From: Pontederia crassipes
Taxonomy: Eukaryota > Streptophyta > Magnoliopsida > Commelinales > Pontederiaceae
Reading direction: 5' to 3'
Length of the DNA stretch: 64,000 bases
Assembly (NCBI GenBank): GCA_030549335.1
Contig: JAUKPH010000018.1
Coordinates: 2,480,001 to 2,544,000, forward strand
The position numbers and the translations under genes are program-made. Positions 1 to 11,746 of this stretch are shown piece after piece; position 1 is the first letter of the stretch; every line of letters begins with the position of its first letter. The notes under the pieces were generated by a model that was not told the origin of the DNA, searched no databases, and saw nothing but the letters and a program-made list of their open reading frames with translations.

Positions 1-1
1 T

Positions 2-3000
2 ACAACTGAGTATGGTAACATAGGATTTGAATAGGATGAAAAGACACTAAATCCAGAAGGAACTAATTTTTTTGAATTGTTAAACGCTTCGAGCTAACCC
101 TTATGGCTCGGGTGGAAAAGTCATTCTGAACTATCACTTGCTATTAGAATGTTGAATTTGAAAGCAGATCATAATATTTCACAAGAATGTTATGATGCAT
201 TTATAGATATTTTAAAAGAGGTCACACCAACCGAGCTCGCATTCCTGAAAAATTATTATAGGACAAAAAGACTTGTTTCTAAATTTGGTCTTGATTCAAC
301 TAAAATATATTGTTGTCGCAATGGTTGTATGTTATATTATGATGATGACGTAAACCTCAACGAATGCAAATTTTGTGGGGCCGAATGATATAGAGTGACT
401 AACAAGACTCAAGTAGCTGCGAAGAGAATGCATTACTTGCATCTTATTCTAAAACTTAAAAGACTGTACTCGTATCTAGGGTCAGCGTCACAAATGAAGT
501 GGCATGCACAACATAATACTTCTGAAAGTGTCATGCTTCACCCTTCAGAAGCATGGAAACATTTTGATCGTATGCATCCAGATTTTGCAAGTAAAGAAAT
601 AAACATAAAGCTCGGATTATGAGTAGATAATTTTACACCATACAGTCAGACTTCAATTCCTTATTCATGTTGGCCAGTCATAATAACACCATATAATTTG
701 CCTCCTGGAATTTGTATATTCACACCTTATATGTTTTTTACATGCATTATTCTTGTTCCTCACAGTCCTAAGCAAAAGATAAATGTATATTTACAGCCTC
801 TAATTGACGAGTTAAAAGAATTGTGGGATGGTGTCGTCGCATATGACGTGTCGACTAAACAAAACTTTACCTTGAAAGCTAGATTATTATAGACAATTAA
901 TGATTTTTCTGCCTATGAGATGTTATCTGGTTAGATGACTGCAGGGAAACTAGCTTGTCCATATTGCATAGAACACTCAGATGCATTCACTTCGAGAAAT
1001 TGGAGTAAAAATAGTTGGTTTGGTTGTCACAGATAATTTCTTCCAACAGATTATCCTTACAGAAATAATAGAAATGCATTTCGACGGAATAGAATTGTGC
1101 ATGACATGGCTCCGGTCAGACGCTCAGGACTTCGATTATTTCGCATTGTCAATGCTCTATGTAAAATTATCGACGATCCAAATGTCACATACAATGAATA
1201 TGGTGTTTCTCATAATTGGATCAAACGATGTATCTTTTAGGATTTACCATATTAGAAGGATTGTTTGATACATCCTAATTTGAATGTCATGCACATTGAG
1301 AAAAATGTGTTTGATAATGTATTCAACATTGTAATGGACATTAAGGGTAAAATAAAAAACAACCTCAAGACGATACTATACTTGAAGGAGTGTTGTCGAC
1401 GACCAGAGTTGCACTTAATTAATTTACCTAACGGTAGATTATCTAAGCCGAAGACAAGTTATGCTCTCAACAGAAGATGCAAGTGTGTCGATGGATCCAA
1501 GAGCTTAGAATGTCGAATGGTTATGCATCAAATTTGACAAGATGTGTGGATATGAATAACTTGCGTTTATTTGGCACGAAAAATCATGACTGTCATATCT
1601 TTATGGAAGTCTTGCTTCCTACTATATTTTCATCTTTGTCGGAGAAGATTTGGAAGCCAATTACGGAATTAAGTCAATTTTTGAAAGAATTGTGTTCAAC
1701 AACAATAATCGTGGAAAATATGATCCAATTGGAGCGTAATAGTTTGATAATTTTGTGTAAGTTGGAACGAATATTTTCGCCAAGATTTTTTGATTCCATG
1801 AAGCACTTATCCATATAAGGCAAGAGTAGGTGGACCGGTACAATATATGTGAATGTATTCTTTTGAAAGATATCTTAATCGAATTACAAGGACAGTTAAG
1901 AATAAAGCATTTGGTGAAGGATCCATATGTGAAGCTTATATGATTCAAGAGGTCTCGTACTTTTGTTCATACTACTTTGATTATCATATTAAGGGTGCGA
2001 GAACTAGAGTTCATCGGAATGATGAAGTTCCAGAAGAAAGATCTACTGTGGTAACCTTGTCGATCTTCAATCAGTTGGGACGACATTATGGAAAGTCAAG
2101 AAGTAGATGGTTGAATGATGCGGAATTCAAATCGGTCACAAATCATGTCCTTCTAAACACTCAAGAGGTGCAAGGATACATTAAATAAGTTTACGTTCAA
2201 TGCATTCTTCTTTTTGTATCATAAAACTATAGATTGATTAACATATTATTTCGTATGTAATGCTTTCTTGCAGTACTACAATGTCCCTGAAGAACATATA
2301 CAAGATAGAATTGAGAATTATTTTGCATCGTGGTTTAAGAATCAGGTAACTCTTACGATGTTGGTCATATTGAACCGTAGACAATGATATCTTGACATTC
2401 ATTTTCATTTTAGGATCGGATAGGCTCCAGAGGTCAGAAGTTGGCCGGCGTATTTTGTGAACAGTTACAAGTTTCATACAGAAAGTTGGTCTAGAGGAAA
2501 GAAAATCATGAACAGTGGTATTTGTGTCAAAGTATCCATCGACGAGAAAAATGAGCATGACTATTACAGTATTCTCAAATACATAATTAGCTAGAACACA
2601 TTGAAGATAATAGAGTCACATTATTTGAATGTAATTGGTTTGATCCGAAAGAAAAAAGAGGGATGCAAATTCATAAAGATTTCAAAATAGTTGAAGTACG
2701 TCACAATAGGTATTATGAACATTTTGATCCATTTATTATTCCGTCCTCTACAAGACAGATATATTATGTATCATATCTAGAGAAGATGAGGGACAAAACA
2801 CAATGGTGGTTTGTAATTAAGACGAAGGCAAGAAGCAAGATAGAAGTTGATGGTGCATTGCAACCTACATACCAAGATGACTCACATACTTCGGTGGCAA
2901 CAATTGTAGATATCGAGTTAGTTGAAGATCTACAAGATTCAAAATAGTTATTTGAATACTTCGATAATGCCGAGGTACAAAATGATGATGAAAGCGAGGA

Positions 3001-3081
3001 AGATGAATTTGAAACTACGTCATCCTTAGAGGACGATGATGATGAATATCAATCATGTAGCAATTCGGATGATGATGAGTG
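2..3081 (+). pseudogene. TNP2-type CACTA transposase, degenerate
   Basis: Broken open frames follow the usual order of plant TNP2 transposases. At 149-388 is the MLNLKADHN segment with the C-x-NGCMLYY and C-x2-C pattern. From 395 to about 960 lies the Transposase_21 start, including a TPYNLPPG motif near 690-715 and VYLQPLIDEL near 790. At 1080-1400 is the NVMHIEKNVFDNV region. A DUF4218-like part (YLNRI, EGSICEAY, SYFCSYYF) lies at 1850-2190 and a DUF4216-like part at 2440-2940. An acidic Asp/Glu tail ends at a stop near 3081. Codons already belong to the protein at base 2, so the start is off the window. In-frame stops and shifts occur throughout, and no transposase activity is expected. 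Confidence 0.85.
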
Positions 3082-3493
3082 ATGTCATTATTATCAAATG
3101 TTATTTTTATGTAATAGGAATCATGTTACTACTATCCGTTGTTATAATTTAGATATCTTTTATTTGAATGGTTTATTTAAATTATCATTTGCCGTTAAAT
3201 TTTAAACATAGTTCGCGATGCATGAATGCCTGACGAGGACTGTGCATTTCCATATTCGATTCCTTCTCGTGAGCGTTTAAAATAATGATCACAATTTTAC
3301 AAATTAAAAAAAAAAGTGAATTATTTTTCAAAAGCGCCTCCGAATATTAGGAATTGGTTTTCAAGTTATACCTACAATTCAATTCCTGAGATGCGACACA
3401 AGATGTAGCCGAACGTCAGGTTATTATTATGTAACTATAGTAATTGTTGTATGAAATGTAAATTTAAACTGCATTAAATTTTGTTTCATATAG

Positions 3494-4918
3494 ATGTTTC
3501 ATTTTGGAAAAGGAAAAAATAAGGGAAAGGAGAAGGTCGTTCCTAGATATACTTCTTTGGAGAGAGTGCCTAGACCACTCACGGGCATTCACATAGTTGA
3601 ACGACAGTCTCCTCCGCCGGCTTCTTCTCACGCTAATTCAGTAGAGCCAATTAGAGATCAAGATATTGCGGACGTGGGGACACAATTGCCGAAAGAACCT
3701 TCAGATGCAGGCTCGTCAAATTGTGGATACAAAGCATACGTACAGCAGATGATAATTTAGGGTAAGTGTTATTTTATGTTTTTCAAAACATTTACATTTT
3801 GTGATTTTCACATCGTAATTTATAATTCTATATTCGTAAAGGTTTGTACCGTCGAAACTCGATGCTGTCGTAGTTACCAAGGTACTACGACATAGGTATA
3901 CTGATGCGTGGCTTACATGAAGGAAAGTTTCATATGCCATAAGACAAATGCTATTTAAAGAATTTCAAGTATCCTCCGAAGTCAATTTTGGTCATTTAAA
4001 TTTATCTTCATACTAATTCAATTGTTTTTATATACATGAAGGCGGATGTGTGGTGGGATCCCGAGCACATGGAACAAATGTGGAAGGCTTTTAATTCTCG
4101 GTGCTCAAAGAGATTGTCTTCAATACTTTCGAAAGTTCGAAATACAGGAGAACGACCCAATTGAATCCCTGAGGCTATTTGGATCGAATTGCTATAGAAG
4201 TGGTCTATCGAAGAGTACAAATCTAAATGTGAGAAAACAAAGACAAGTCGAGAGTCCGACTAGGGAGCCTGTTTGCATTCGGGTGGATGTATATCTACGA
4301 GCATGATTGCGAAAAGAATGGTAAAGTCTTTGAATAGATTATTATATTTTAAAAAATATTATACTTTATTTGAAAATTTTAACTGTAGGAGAAAGAGATG
4401 AATAGAGCACATACTCAAGATGAACTATTTCTCAGAACTCATCAGAATAAAAGTAAATAGTTCATAACATAAGATAGTAAATTCGTCATTTTAAATAATA
4501 TAGTTGATGTATTTTTTTTACATTTCAAGAGGGTCACAAAACAAGAGAAGTCGAGCACATTACGTAAGCCACACGGGAGGGGACCACACTGCTGACCCCT
4601 CGACAACTTTGAACGTACCACGTCGGCATCAATAATGGTCACATTTACGACCTCGGATCATCTGTTAGTAGTGTAGATATTGGATATGGCCGTAAATCGA
4701 TATTCAATTCCTCGAGACAATGTATGCAACAAATGTTTGACGATATGTGGGAACAACGTTTATCCGGATGTCTGACAAGAGATCAGACAGGAGGTTACCT
4801 AGGAACTCGAAAAAGAGTTCGAAGAACGTGAGCGATGCATGACATTAGCTCAAAAGAAAGAGATGAAGAAAATGATGCGTGGCGAGCTCGACAATGACAA
4901 TGACGATGTAGTATTGTA
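3494..4918 (+). pseudogene. Second CACTA gene (Transposase_24 / TNPA-like), degenerate
   Basis: The gene starts with a Lys/Gly-rich leader (FHFGKGKNKGKEK) at 3494, about 410 bp after the transposase stop. Exon-like pieces follow: a segment around 3840-3960, WWDPEHMEQMWKAF and SKRLSSILSKVR around 4045-4140, RAHTQDELFLRTH around 4400-4445, and a final EERERCMTLAQKKEMKK coiled segment ending in Asp-rich codons at about 4918. This layout is typical of the second gene of plant En/Spm elements. Stops between the pieces show decay. The exon borders were not resolved. Confidence 0.65.
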
Positions 4919-5143
4919 GCGATGTTGTGTTGTATTTGACGTTTGGACATTTGACGTTATGTTGTATTGACATTTTGATGTATTTCAATTTCATTTACTA
5001 TAGTTTGGACATAAATTATTTATTTAAGTTTCTTTTAAATTATTTACTCAAATGATTTATTAAATGTTTTTAATAAATGCTTTTGAAATTTACGTTTATT
5101 TAAATTATTAATTTACGTTTGTGCCAAATTTTTTTTATTTGTT

Positions 5144-5596
5144 CCGACGGCTTAGACCATTGATAGTATCATATTCGACAGTTTGAACTGTCGATAACCA
5201 TCGACAGTTTTGAATTAACGAAATGTATAGACGGTCGGACCCATCGATAAATATCGACGGTTTTTACCATCGAAACCTAACGACCGTTTGAGCCGTCGAA
5301 ACCTAACGGTGTTATCGACGGCTGAAACGGTTGATGCACTATCGATGGCTACAACCATCGATAGTATCGATAGCTCAACAGTCGATAGGCTAAAATCATC
5401 TTAACTCTCGATTGTTCGATGGATCAGCCCACCAACTTGACCTCAAAGATTTCGACGATTGTGAGCTAACCGTCGAAAATAATTTGCGACGCGTAGTTTT
5501 CGTACGGACGCTATCCGTCGAAAAGGGGCATTTCTGACGGTTATAGACTAAATAGAGACGGCCGTAACCGACGGAAATTGGCTTTTTTTTGTAGTG
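5144..5596. repeat. CACTA 1 subterminal repeats and 3' terminal end
   Basis: Short motifs of the form CGACGGTT / AACCGTCG (with variants such as CGACAGTTTGAACTGTCG) occur many times in both orientations, right up to the GTAGTG end. In CACTA elements, subterminal arrays like this are where the element's DNA-binding protein attaches. That role is family knowledge and was not tested here. Confidence 0.8.
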
Positions 5597-5928
5597 GAAT
5601 CCATGCTTAAATGTGTCCAAGGTGTCTCTAGTATTGGCAACGGAGTATATAATCCTATATTCTGTGAGTTGCCTTTACCAAGTTGGCAAGCTGAACGTCT
5701 TCTCACCATTTTATTTACATATTGAAATATTTTTGGACAAAAATAACGATTTGCCACCATTGTTATCATCTTATCTCTATCAAAATGACCTCGTAATCCA
5801 TTCTCATGAAGTTTCCTCACAATTTGCTCTTGTAAAAAAACTTCAGGAATGCAAAGTTGATTGCCCTTAAAAATATATCCCTCGTGTAAGCGATAAGGCA
5901 ACAATTCAGACCTTCTAGGCCCTTCCAA
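5597..5928 (-). pseudogene. Gypsy integrase, N-terminal zinc-binding part, truncated
   Basis: The minus-strand frame shows the integrase H2C2 zinc-binding pattern: His in KLHENGLRGHF followed by the Cys pair region. It then starts the catalytic domain at PWTHLSMD near 5600-5620. The next residues are encoded by the CACTA terminus and are foreign. Only the first ~110 residues remain, and the DDE catalytic core is missing from the window. Confidence 0.85.
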
Positions 5929-5967
5929 GTCAACAAATATTTTGCTGAAATATGGATCAATTTTGTA

Positions 5968-6430
5968 TTAATTTTTTATCTCTTCAAAATCTGTCACTTG
6001 AGTACTCATCACCAACAATAACGTGGATGGCCTACTAAGGGCATCTGACGCAACATTAGATTGCTCAGTTTTATATTTCACGGAAAAATTGAATTGCTCA
6101 AGATAAGCACTCCAGGTAGCGTATTTTTCATTCAACTTCGTTTTAGAGTTTAGGGACTTCAAAGCTTGAGGATCAGAATAAACAACAAACTCTCGGTAAG
6201 TCAAATAATGCTCCCAATGTTGAATAGTTCTAAGCATAAAATTTCAAATAATAAGGTAAATTTTCACTGAAAAACTCCATAGGTTTACCCTCCTAGTGGA
6301 GAACTGCACTAATTCCAATATGAGATGCATCACATTCCACAACAAATAACTTCTCAAAATCAGGTAGAGCAAGAATAGGATTCCATCATCAGTTTTTTTA
6401 TGAGTTCAAAGGCCTTTTTGTGCTGTATTT
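5968..6430 (-). pseudogene. Gypsy RNase H domain
   Basis: Minus-strand codons give [17 protein letters not shown] (about 6290-6345), carrying the first catalytic Asp of the RNase H fold. HWEHYLTYREFVVYSD and the closing SNVASDALSRP motif follow at 5968-6237. A frame break separates the two parts near 6238. The domain removes RNA from the RNA/DNA hybrid during retrotransposition; this copy is dead. Confidence 0.8.
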
Positions 6431-6609
6431 GATCGTCTAAAACTATCTTGCTTCAAACATTCTGTAATAGAACTCATAATAGAATTGAAATTCTTAATAA
6501 ACCTCCTATAAAATGATGCCAAGCCCTAAAAATTTCGAACATCCTTCATGTTTTGCAGAATAGGCCATTTCAAATTTGCACGAACCTTCCTTGGATATGG
6601 TTTAATACC

Positions 6610-7110
6610 TTAAACAACAAAATCTAGAAACCCCACTTCCTGAGACATAAAAAAGCACTTTTTCAGGTTGATAAAAAGTTTCTCTCGCTGCAATACTTCG
6701 AGAACTTGTCGCAGATGCACTAAATGCTCGTTTACATCTTTGCTGTAAATTAGAATATCATCAAAATAAATGACAACAAATTTATTTAGGAAAGATTTCA
6801 ATAACTCAGTAATTACTCGCATGAATGTACTTGGTGCATTAGAAAGGCCAAAAGGCATGGCCAACCACTCAAATAACTCATTCGTTATTTTGAACCTTGT
6901 TTTCCATTCATCTCCATCTTGTAGTCTGATTTGATTATACCCACTTTTCAAATTTATCTTTGTGTACAACTTAGAGCCAACTAGTTGAACAAGCATATCA
7001 CTCAAATGGGGTATTGAAAATATGTATTTGACAGTAATTTTATTAATGGCACGACTATCCACGCACATCCTCCACGAACCATCTTTCTTTGGTGCAAGCA
7101 AAGTTGGAGA
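6610..7110 (-). pseudogene. Gypsy reverse transcriptase core
   Basis: An open frame of about 163 residues on minus contains [19 protein letters not shown], the LPFGLxNAP-equivalent [10 protein letters not shown], and the catalytic box YFDDILIYS with both Asp residues intact. The amino-terminal fingers are in another frame (see the neighbouring feature), so a frameshift lies near 7100. The carboxy-terminal thumb and connection is also frame-broken after 6610. Confidence 0.88.
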
Positions 7111-7670
7111 GGCAAATGTATCAAACCCTTAGATATCAACTCTTTAACTTGTCTTTGCATCTCAACACGTTGTTTAGGTGGCATTCTATAAACTGGCAAA
7201 TTTGGTAAAGAAGCTTCTGAAACCAAATCAATTGCATGTTGAATACTTTTCATCGGTGGCAAACCTTGTAGTAAATCTCTAGCAATCAGATCTGAAAAAT
7301 CCTTCAAAATTTTCTCAACTTCAAGTGGATGGTGAAATATTCCTCCAAGCGGTTTGCCTCCAACTATATTGTTTGCTAACACATAAACAATCCTACCTTC
7401 TCGGCATACTAATCCAAATTTCTCAGCACACAAACAATCATTAATCTTATTATTTTTAGATGAACTAGCATCTTGTGTTTTCTCCTTCATTGGATACAAA
7501 GTGTACTTTTTGTTAGCCCTATGAAAAGAATACGCGTTTGGTTTAGTGCGATGCTCCACGTCATGGTCATATAACCACGGTCTTTCCACAAGAATATGCC
7601 CAACATCCATAAACACAACATCACATAAAGCTTCATCTTGTAGATTACCTCCTATAGTAAATTGCACCAA
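7087..7670 (-). pseudogene. Gypsy protease C-terminus and RT fingers
   Basis: The minus-strand frame begins within the aspartic protease (CDVVFMDVGHILVERPWLYD, the usual end of plant gypsy proteases). It continues through the linker to the RT entry region ([30 protein letters not shown]). The protease active site D-[ST]-G would be further right and was not found in frame. A frameshift near 7100 separates this piece from the RT core. Confidence 0.8.
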
Positions 7671-7689
7671 ACATCGAGTAGTGATAAGG

Positions 7690-8387
7690 ATAACAAGCAG
7701 CTACTTGCTTATTTGTTTCATTCAATCCAATACGAATTGATAAGTTATAAAAATATGAAGTATACTCTTCAACATTGATACCTCATTGTTTCAAATAATG
7801 AAACTTTTCATATAAATCCATTGTATAATCAACGGGTAAGAATTGTTTGCGCAACTTTAACTTCATATGCTCTCAAGTGTTAATTTTCTATTTACCTTAT
7901 CATTCACGTTGCTCTTCAATTCTCTTCCCCCATTGAAGTGATATTTCATTTAACTTCAGCTTCACAAATAGCACTTTTCTATTTTATGCCACATGTTTCC
8001 ACAATAAATTTTCAGACTTATTTCTCAATCTAAATAATCTTCAGCATGCATCTTTCAATAGAAATAAGCAACTTCAATCCTAATTCCACCACTATTCAGA
8101 TATAGAGCATGAATCAACATATCCTTCAATCGACCTCACACCAAATTTGTATCAGCTCCAGCTTCATGAAAGGGATTATCAAATACCCTTGATCAATATC
8201 AACTTACATACTACCTTCTAGTATGTCTGTTAGATCGTGGCCACATTTCGAAATCTCCATATGGGCTTCCATGTCGCTGTATGGCTTGAACACTTCGCGA
8301 TAAATCTTCAATCATTCGTCGAATCTCTCCCATCTCTGCTTGATGTCCAGGGTTACCATGTCCTCGGCCTCTACCGCATCCAACCAT
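7690..8387 (-). pseudogene. Gypsy gag, degenerate
   Basis: An ATG on minus at 8387 opens a Gly/Arg-rich start (GCGRGRGHGNPGHQAEMGEIRRM) typical of plant gypsy gag proteins. It lies about 45 bp inside the primer binding site. Further left, frames carry the capsid signature HMKLKLRKQFLPVDYTMDLY and EYTSYFYNLSIRIGLNET (about 7690-7880). Stops interrupt it repeatedly. No zinc knuckle was recognised. Confidence 0.7.
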
Positions 8388-8430
8388 GGTTCAAAAATAA
8401 GGAAAACCTTAATATTTTGTAGGATCTTTT

Positions 8431-8442
8431 GCTCTGATACCA
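8431..8442 (-). other. Primer binding site, initiator methionine tRNA
   Basis: On minus the sequence reads TGGTATCAGAGC, complementary to the 3' end of plant initiator tRNA-Met. It lies 3 bases inside the end of the LTR, as expected for the start of minus-strand DNA synthesis. Confidence 0.9.
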
Positions 8443-8445
8443 ATT

Positions 8446-8781
8446 TGATGCAGTAAGGAGAGAAAATCAGCAAGAATAAAGAGAAATCAAACTAGAAGAT
8501 GAGAAAGATTGACAGAGGAACAATTAGGGTTTATGAGAAAACCACAAAAAATTATAATTTTGATAAAAGAGAGATAATGATGACTGAAAACCCTATTGGC
8601 AGCCTTAAATACTAAGGTTACAAGAGATTATAAACTACTAATTAATCTCCACTCTTGATTAACCCATTTTTAATGAAGACCATTATAATTAATCATGACC
8701 CTTATAACTAAACAAAAGGTCATAAACTAAAACACCAACTTTAATAAAAATAACTGATTTAAAATAAAAGCTCTTGCGTCA
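8446..8781 (-). repeat. 5' LTR of the gypsy element (~336 bp)
   Basis: On minus the segment starts TGACGCAAGAGC and ends CTGCATCA, with the usual TG...CA ends, next to the primer binding site. At its outer edge the codons of an older CACTA transposase break off inside the C-x2-C motif. The second LTR lies outside the window, so LTR divergence, and thus age, cannot be measured here. Confidence 0.75.
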
Positions 8782-9495
8782 TCCGCACACATAACAAGAC
8801 ATCTTATCTACAGTCTCCTTGTAATATAAGATGTAGTTATTAATGCAAGAATGTATCCTCTCATAACCTAATACAAGTTTCCTCAACTTCTTCTTTGAGT
8901 AGTAATAATTAGGTTCGAACTTCTCACCTTCTGGCAATATTTCTTTAGTTTAGGAAAGAATGTGATCATAGAATTTTTCGCTCATGTTAAACTATACTTT
9001 ACAATTCATCGATTGTGACAAAGTTGACAACTTAATATGCTTTGTACAACCCTTCCAAAGTGGCTCATCAGCATTTTTTAATAAAGCATAAAACTTTGCA
9101 GCTTTTGGATTTGGAGGTTCAATTTCAAGCCTCATATCACATTTATTAACATATTGATTAAGTTGCGGACCTGCAACATCCTTCACCATGCTTATGTATG
9201 AATTTTTAGGCAATTCATGATTTGTACTAGAAGATATTTGTTTAGAATGTTCCCTGTGAGCATCTCACGTGAAGTAATCATTTTTAAATCCTTTCATACA
9301 AAGGTGGATAGAAATAGTATTCTTATCATGAATAATCAAGTTCTTGCACCTCAAAACATCTAAATTTTCCTCCATAAATCCCCGGTTGGAAAAATCAACC
9401 TCGTGTTCATTTATAATATATCCATGTGCGTCTAAATGATGATATATCCAATGACAATCACTTGACATGTTCATTATAATAATATCTATCTCCAT
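8782..9495 (-). pseudogene. TNP2-type CACTA transposase, N-terminal part
   Basis: Minus-strand frames contain an N-terminal segment at 9265-9495 ending HLCMKGFKNDYF. Next comes AKFYALLKNADEPLWKGCTKH at 8992-9213, a hallmark of the TNP2 N-terminus. After a stop, FNMSE and the C-INNYILYYKE / CYVCG metal-binding-like motif follow at about 8990-8782. The gene is split at 8782 by the gypsy LTR. Stops and frame changes show it is inactive. Confidence 0.8.
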
Positions 9496-10584
9496 AAAAG
9501 GGAATTAATATGAACCTTCATAATCACTTAGAAAACAAAATTGCTCATATGGCAAGAAACGAATAACATAATCACTCTTTATTGGTTGATATGCATAATT
9601 ATATTTCTCCTTAGTATCTCTTAATTAATAATTGATTCTTTGTTCCCAATGAGTGTGATGTAGACAATAATTATTGTACTTGGTTGTTCTGCCTTTAACT
9701 ATAGAGCGATGTCAAAATTCTTCTTAAAAAAGAATGATGTCAAAATAGGCATATTATCCTTGTGGACGTTACTCTCATTACATGAGAATGCGTGATGTAG
9801 GCTAGGAGAACATATGCTTTAGTTTGAAATCAAACATTTGATTGGTAAACACAATTTGGACCTGAATTGTGGATGTTTTATCTGAATAACACCTATCATC
9901 TCCTGAAACCTCACATAAAGATAAGATTATTTTACAGGAAAGAGAATGTTCAGGGCACAAATGCCCCATGAACGAACAAACTCGACATTGCACCAACAAA
10001 TGTGTTGTCATGCCGGATTAAACACAACATAAAAATGACATTGTAATATGACCTCCTATAGGTTGTTCTTGTACGATTAATCATTGCAGAACTCAAATAT
10101 TTGGACATATGCACAACTGACAATAAGTTTAATAAAGGGGCACCATATCATATTTTAAGTATTCTTGAGAAATACAAAGATCTAGAATGATCAGTACAAT
10201 AATCTAAAGATCCAGAATGAACACATAGGAGAGAGGAAGATGAGGACCGGAATGCTTACCAGAGTAGCTTCGGAGAGAGCCGCATAGCAGACACAACGAC
10301 ATTATGTTAAGCAGATGGAATGGATGAAGGGACGGATGCCTGAGCAGAGATGGTCAATCTTACAATGTGGGAAAGCAGATGTCCGAGCAGCACGTTGAGC
10401 ATCGAAGTCGGACTGCAGCACGAAACCTTGCAAGCGCACACCATCGAGCACCGTCCATCGAACACGGAGCGAAGAAATTGGACAGTTAGGGCATTTTTAG
10501 GGAAAGGCGTTTAGTCTTTTTATCAAACAAATTATTTGATTTGGGTTTTCATTTTTATTAAATTTTTTATGAATTAGTAACACA

Positions 10585-10865
10585 AAATAAAAAAAATCAA
10601 TGATGAATCAGTGATGATATTTTTTGTCATAATATAAAAATCATGAGTATCCCATCACATAGGTTGTTGAATCATCTATTATCACAACTCCATCACAATT
10701 TTGTGATGCATTGTGATGAATAATTTTGTGAGGAAAAATTTCATCAGAATATGGTCATTAATAAGTGAAAAAAATCACATTACTTTTCTTTCACAAATCA
10801 ACCACAGATTCATCACAAATTGTGATGGAAATAATTCATCACAGCTGATATATTTTCTTGGAGTG
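10585..10865. repeat. CACTA 2 subterminal repeats and terminal end
   Basis: About a dozen copies of TCATCACA or its complement TGTGATGA, some arranged as palindromes (for example TCATCACAAATTGTGATG near 10810-10828), lie within 280 bp of the CACTC-type terminus at 10865. Confidence 0.75.
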
Positions 10866-11318
10866 GTTCTTTTTAGACATAAAAGAGAAGATAATTTATG
10901 AAAGGATAATTTAATTTTTTTATAAATAAAAAGATTAATTTCTTAAACCTCTCTTGATCTATAGCGATTTTTTGTGTCCACTTCTAATATATAAACTTAC
11001 CATAGTCCCCCTAAACTATGTAACGATTTTTACTGTAGCTCATATTTCTTGTTAGATTATTTTCTTAAATCACCCTTAAATTATCATGATTTTTTATATT
11101 TAACCCTAAACTATGAACTTCATTTTTTGAATCTTTAAACTATCACAATTTTTTTTAATTTGATCCTTCTGTCAAATTTCGTTAATTTCTCAATTATCTT
11201 TGATTTTTTGTATTTGTGAAAAATCCATTATACCCTAGCTAGACATTGAAGTGTTAGTCTATTTTTACTTAAAATAATATATAACAATAAATATAATAAT
11301 TAAAAAACTAGCGATGGA

Positions 11319-11505
11319 TCGTTCCAGGCGTTCATCCACGAGGCCAAGAACATGACCCTACTGTCCGCCACCATCAACTCCGCATCGGGACAGACCCTAG
11401 ACGTGACGACGGCACCACCCTAGATCGACCTGGAGACGAAGGCCGAGGTGAAGGTGGGCGACGCGAACATGAAGAAGATCGGGATCAGGGTTCAGTGCGA
11501 CGGGA
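11319..11505 (+). pseudogene. Captured LEA_2/NHL-type gene fragment
   Basis: The frame reads SFQAFIHEAKNMTLLSATIN and then LETKAEVKVGDANMKK ... VQCDGI, which resembles plant LEA_2 (NDR1/HIN1-like) proteins. An in-frame TAG splits the two parts and there is no start or end of the gene. It lies just inside the left terminal repeat of the Pack-MULE. The family assignment is by recognition only. Confidence 0.5.
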
Positions 11506-11547
11506 TCCCCCTGCGATCGCCGGTGATGGCTCACCCCGACAAGCGGT

Positions 11548-11746
11548 GGCGGTAGAGGCACTCGACATCGATGGGATCCCCCTACTAACGCAGGCGACGA
11601 GGAAGAAAAGGGGGCCGGCGCCCCCCTGCGCGAGCCATCGCCGGCGATCTCGCGTAGGGGGGGCGCCGGCCCCACTTTTCTTCCTCGTCGTCGGCATTAG
11701 CATGGGGATCCCGTCGACGCTGAGCGCCTCTACCGCCGCCGCTTCG
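11548..11746. repeat. GC-rich inverted repeat inside Pack-MULE
   Basis: Two arms of about 80-90 bp pair around a centre near 11640. The left arm contains 'aggaagaaaagggggccggc' (11607-11626) and the right its near-complement 'gccggccccacttttcttcct' region. Both also carry copies of a GGGATCCC-containing segment and the 'gcggtagaggc' motif. The transcript of either strand could fold into a long hairpin. It may result from duplication of captured sequence in inverted order. Confidence 0.7.

Larger units (their letters stand above)
1..5596 (+). mobile_element. CACTA (En/Spm) DNA transposon 1, left end outside window
   Basis: The element carries a decayed TNP2-type transposase, a second Transposase_24-like gene and a subterminal repeat zone. 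It ends in TTTTTTTTGTAGTG, the complement of a CACTAC terminal repeat, at 5596. The next bases return to minus-strand gypsy integrase codons, so this CACTA element is inserted in a Ty3/gypsy element. The 3-bp target duplication would be GAA (5597-5599); its partner lies left of base 1 and cannot be checked here. Many stop codons and frame changes show that it is not autonomous. Confidence 0.9.
5597..8781 (-). mobile_element. Ty3/gypsy LTR retrotransposon, 5' portion, cut by CACTA 1
   Basis: Read on the minus strand from 8781 leftward the order is LTR, initiator-Met-tRNA primer site, gag, protease, reverse transcriptase, RNase H and the start of integrase. This order defines Ty3/gypsy. Integrase stops abruptly at 5597, where CACTA 1 ends. 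The rest of integrase and the second LTR should lie left of this window, beyond the CACTA element. Several frameshifts and stops are present. Confidence 0.9.
8782..10865 (-). mobile_element. CACTA transposon 2, 5' half, interrupted by the gypsy element
   Basis: The right end is TTTTCTTGGAGTG at 10853-10865, i.e. a CACTCCAAGAAAA terminal repeat read on minus. It is preceded by a subterminal zone of TCATCACAA/TTGTGATGA repeats. TNP2-type transposase codons run on minus at about 9495-8782 and stop where the gypsy LTR begins. The rest of the element must lie beyond the gypsy element, left of the window. From about 9500 to 10580 I recognise no protein. Confidence 0.8.

Noticed and set aside
10585..10865. 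Palindromic TCATCACA/TGTGATGA words as possible transcription factor operators
   Set aside because: Their clustering next to a CACTC terminus is better explained as CACTA subterminal repeats.
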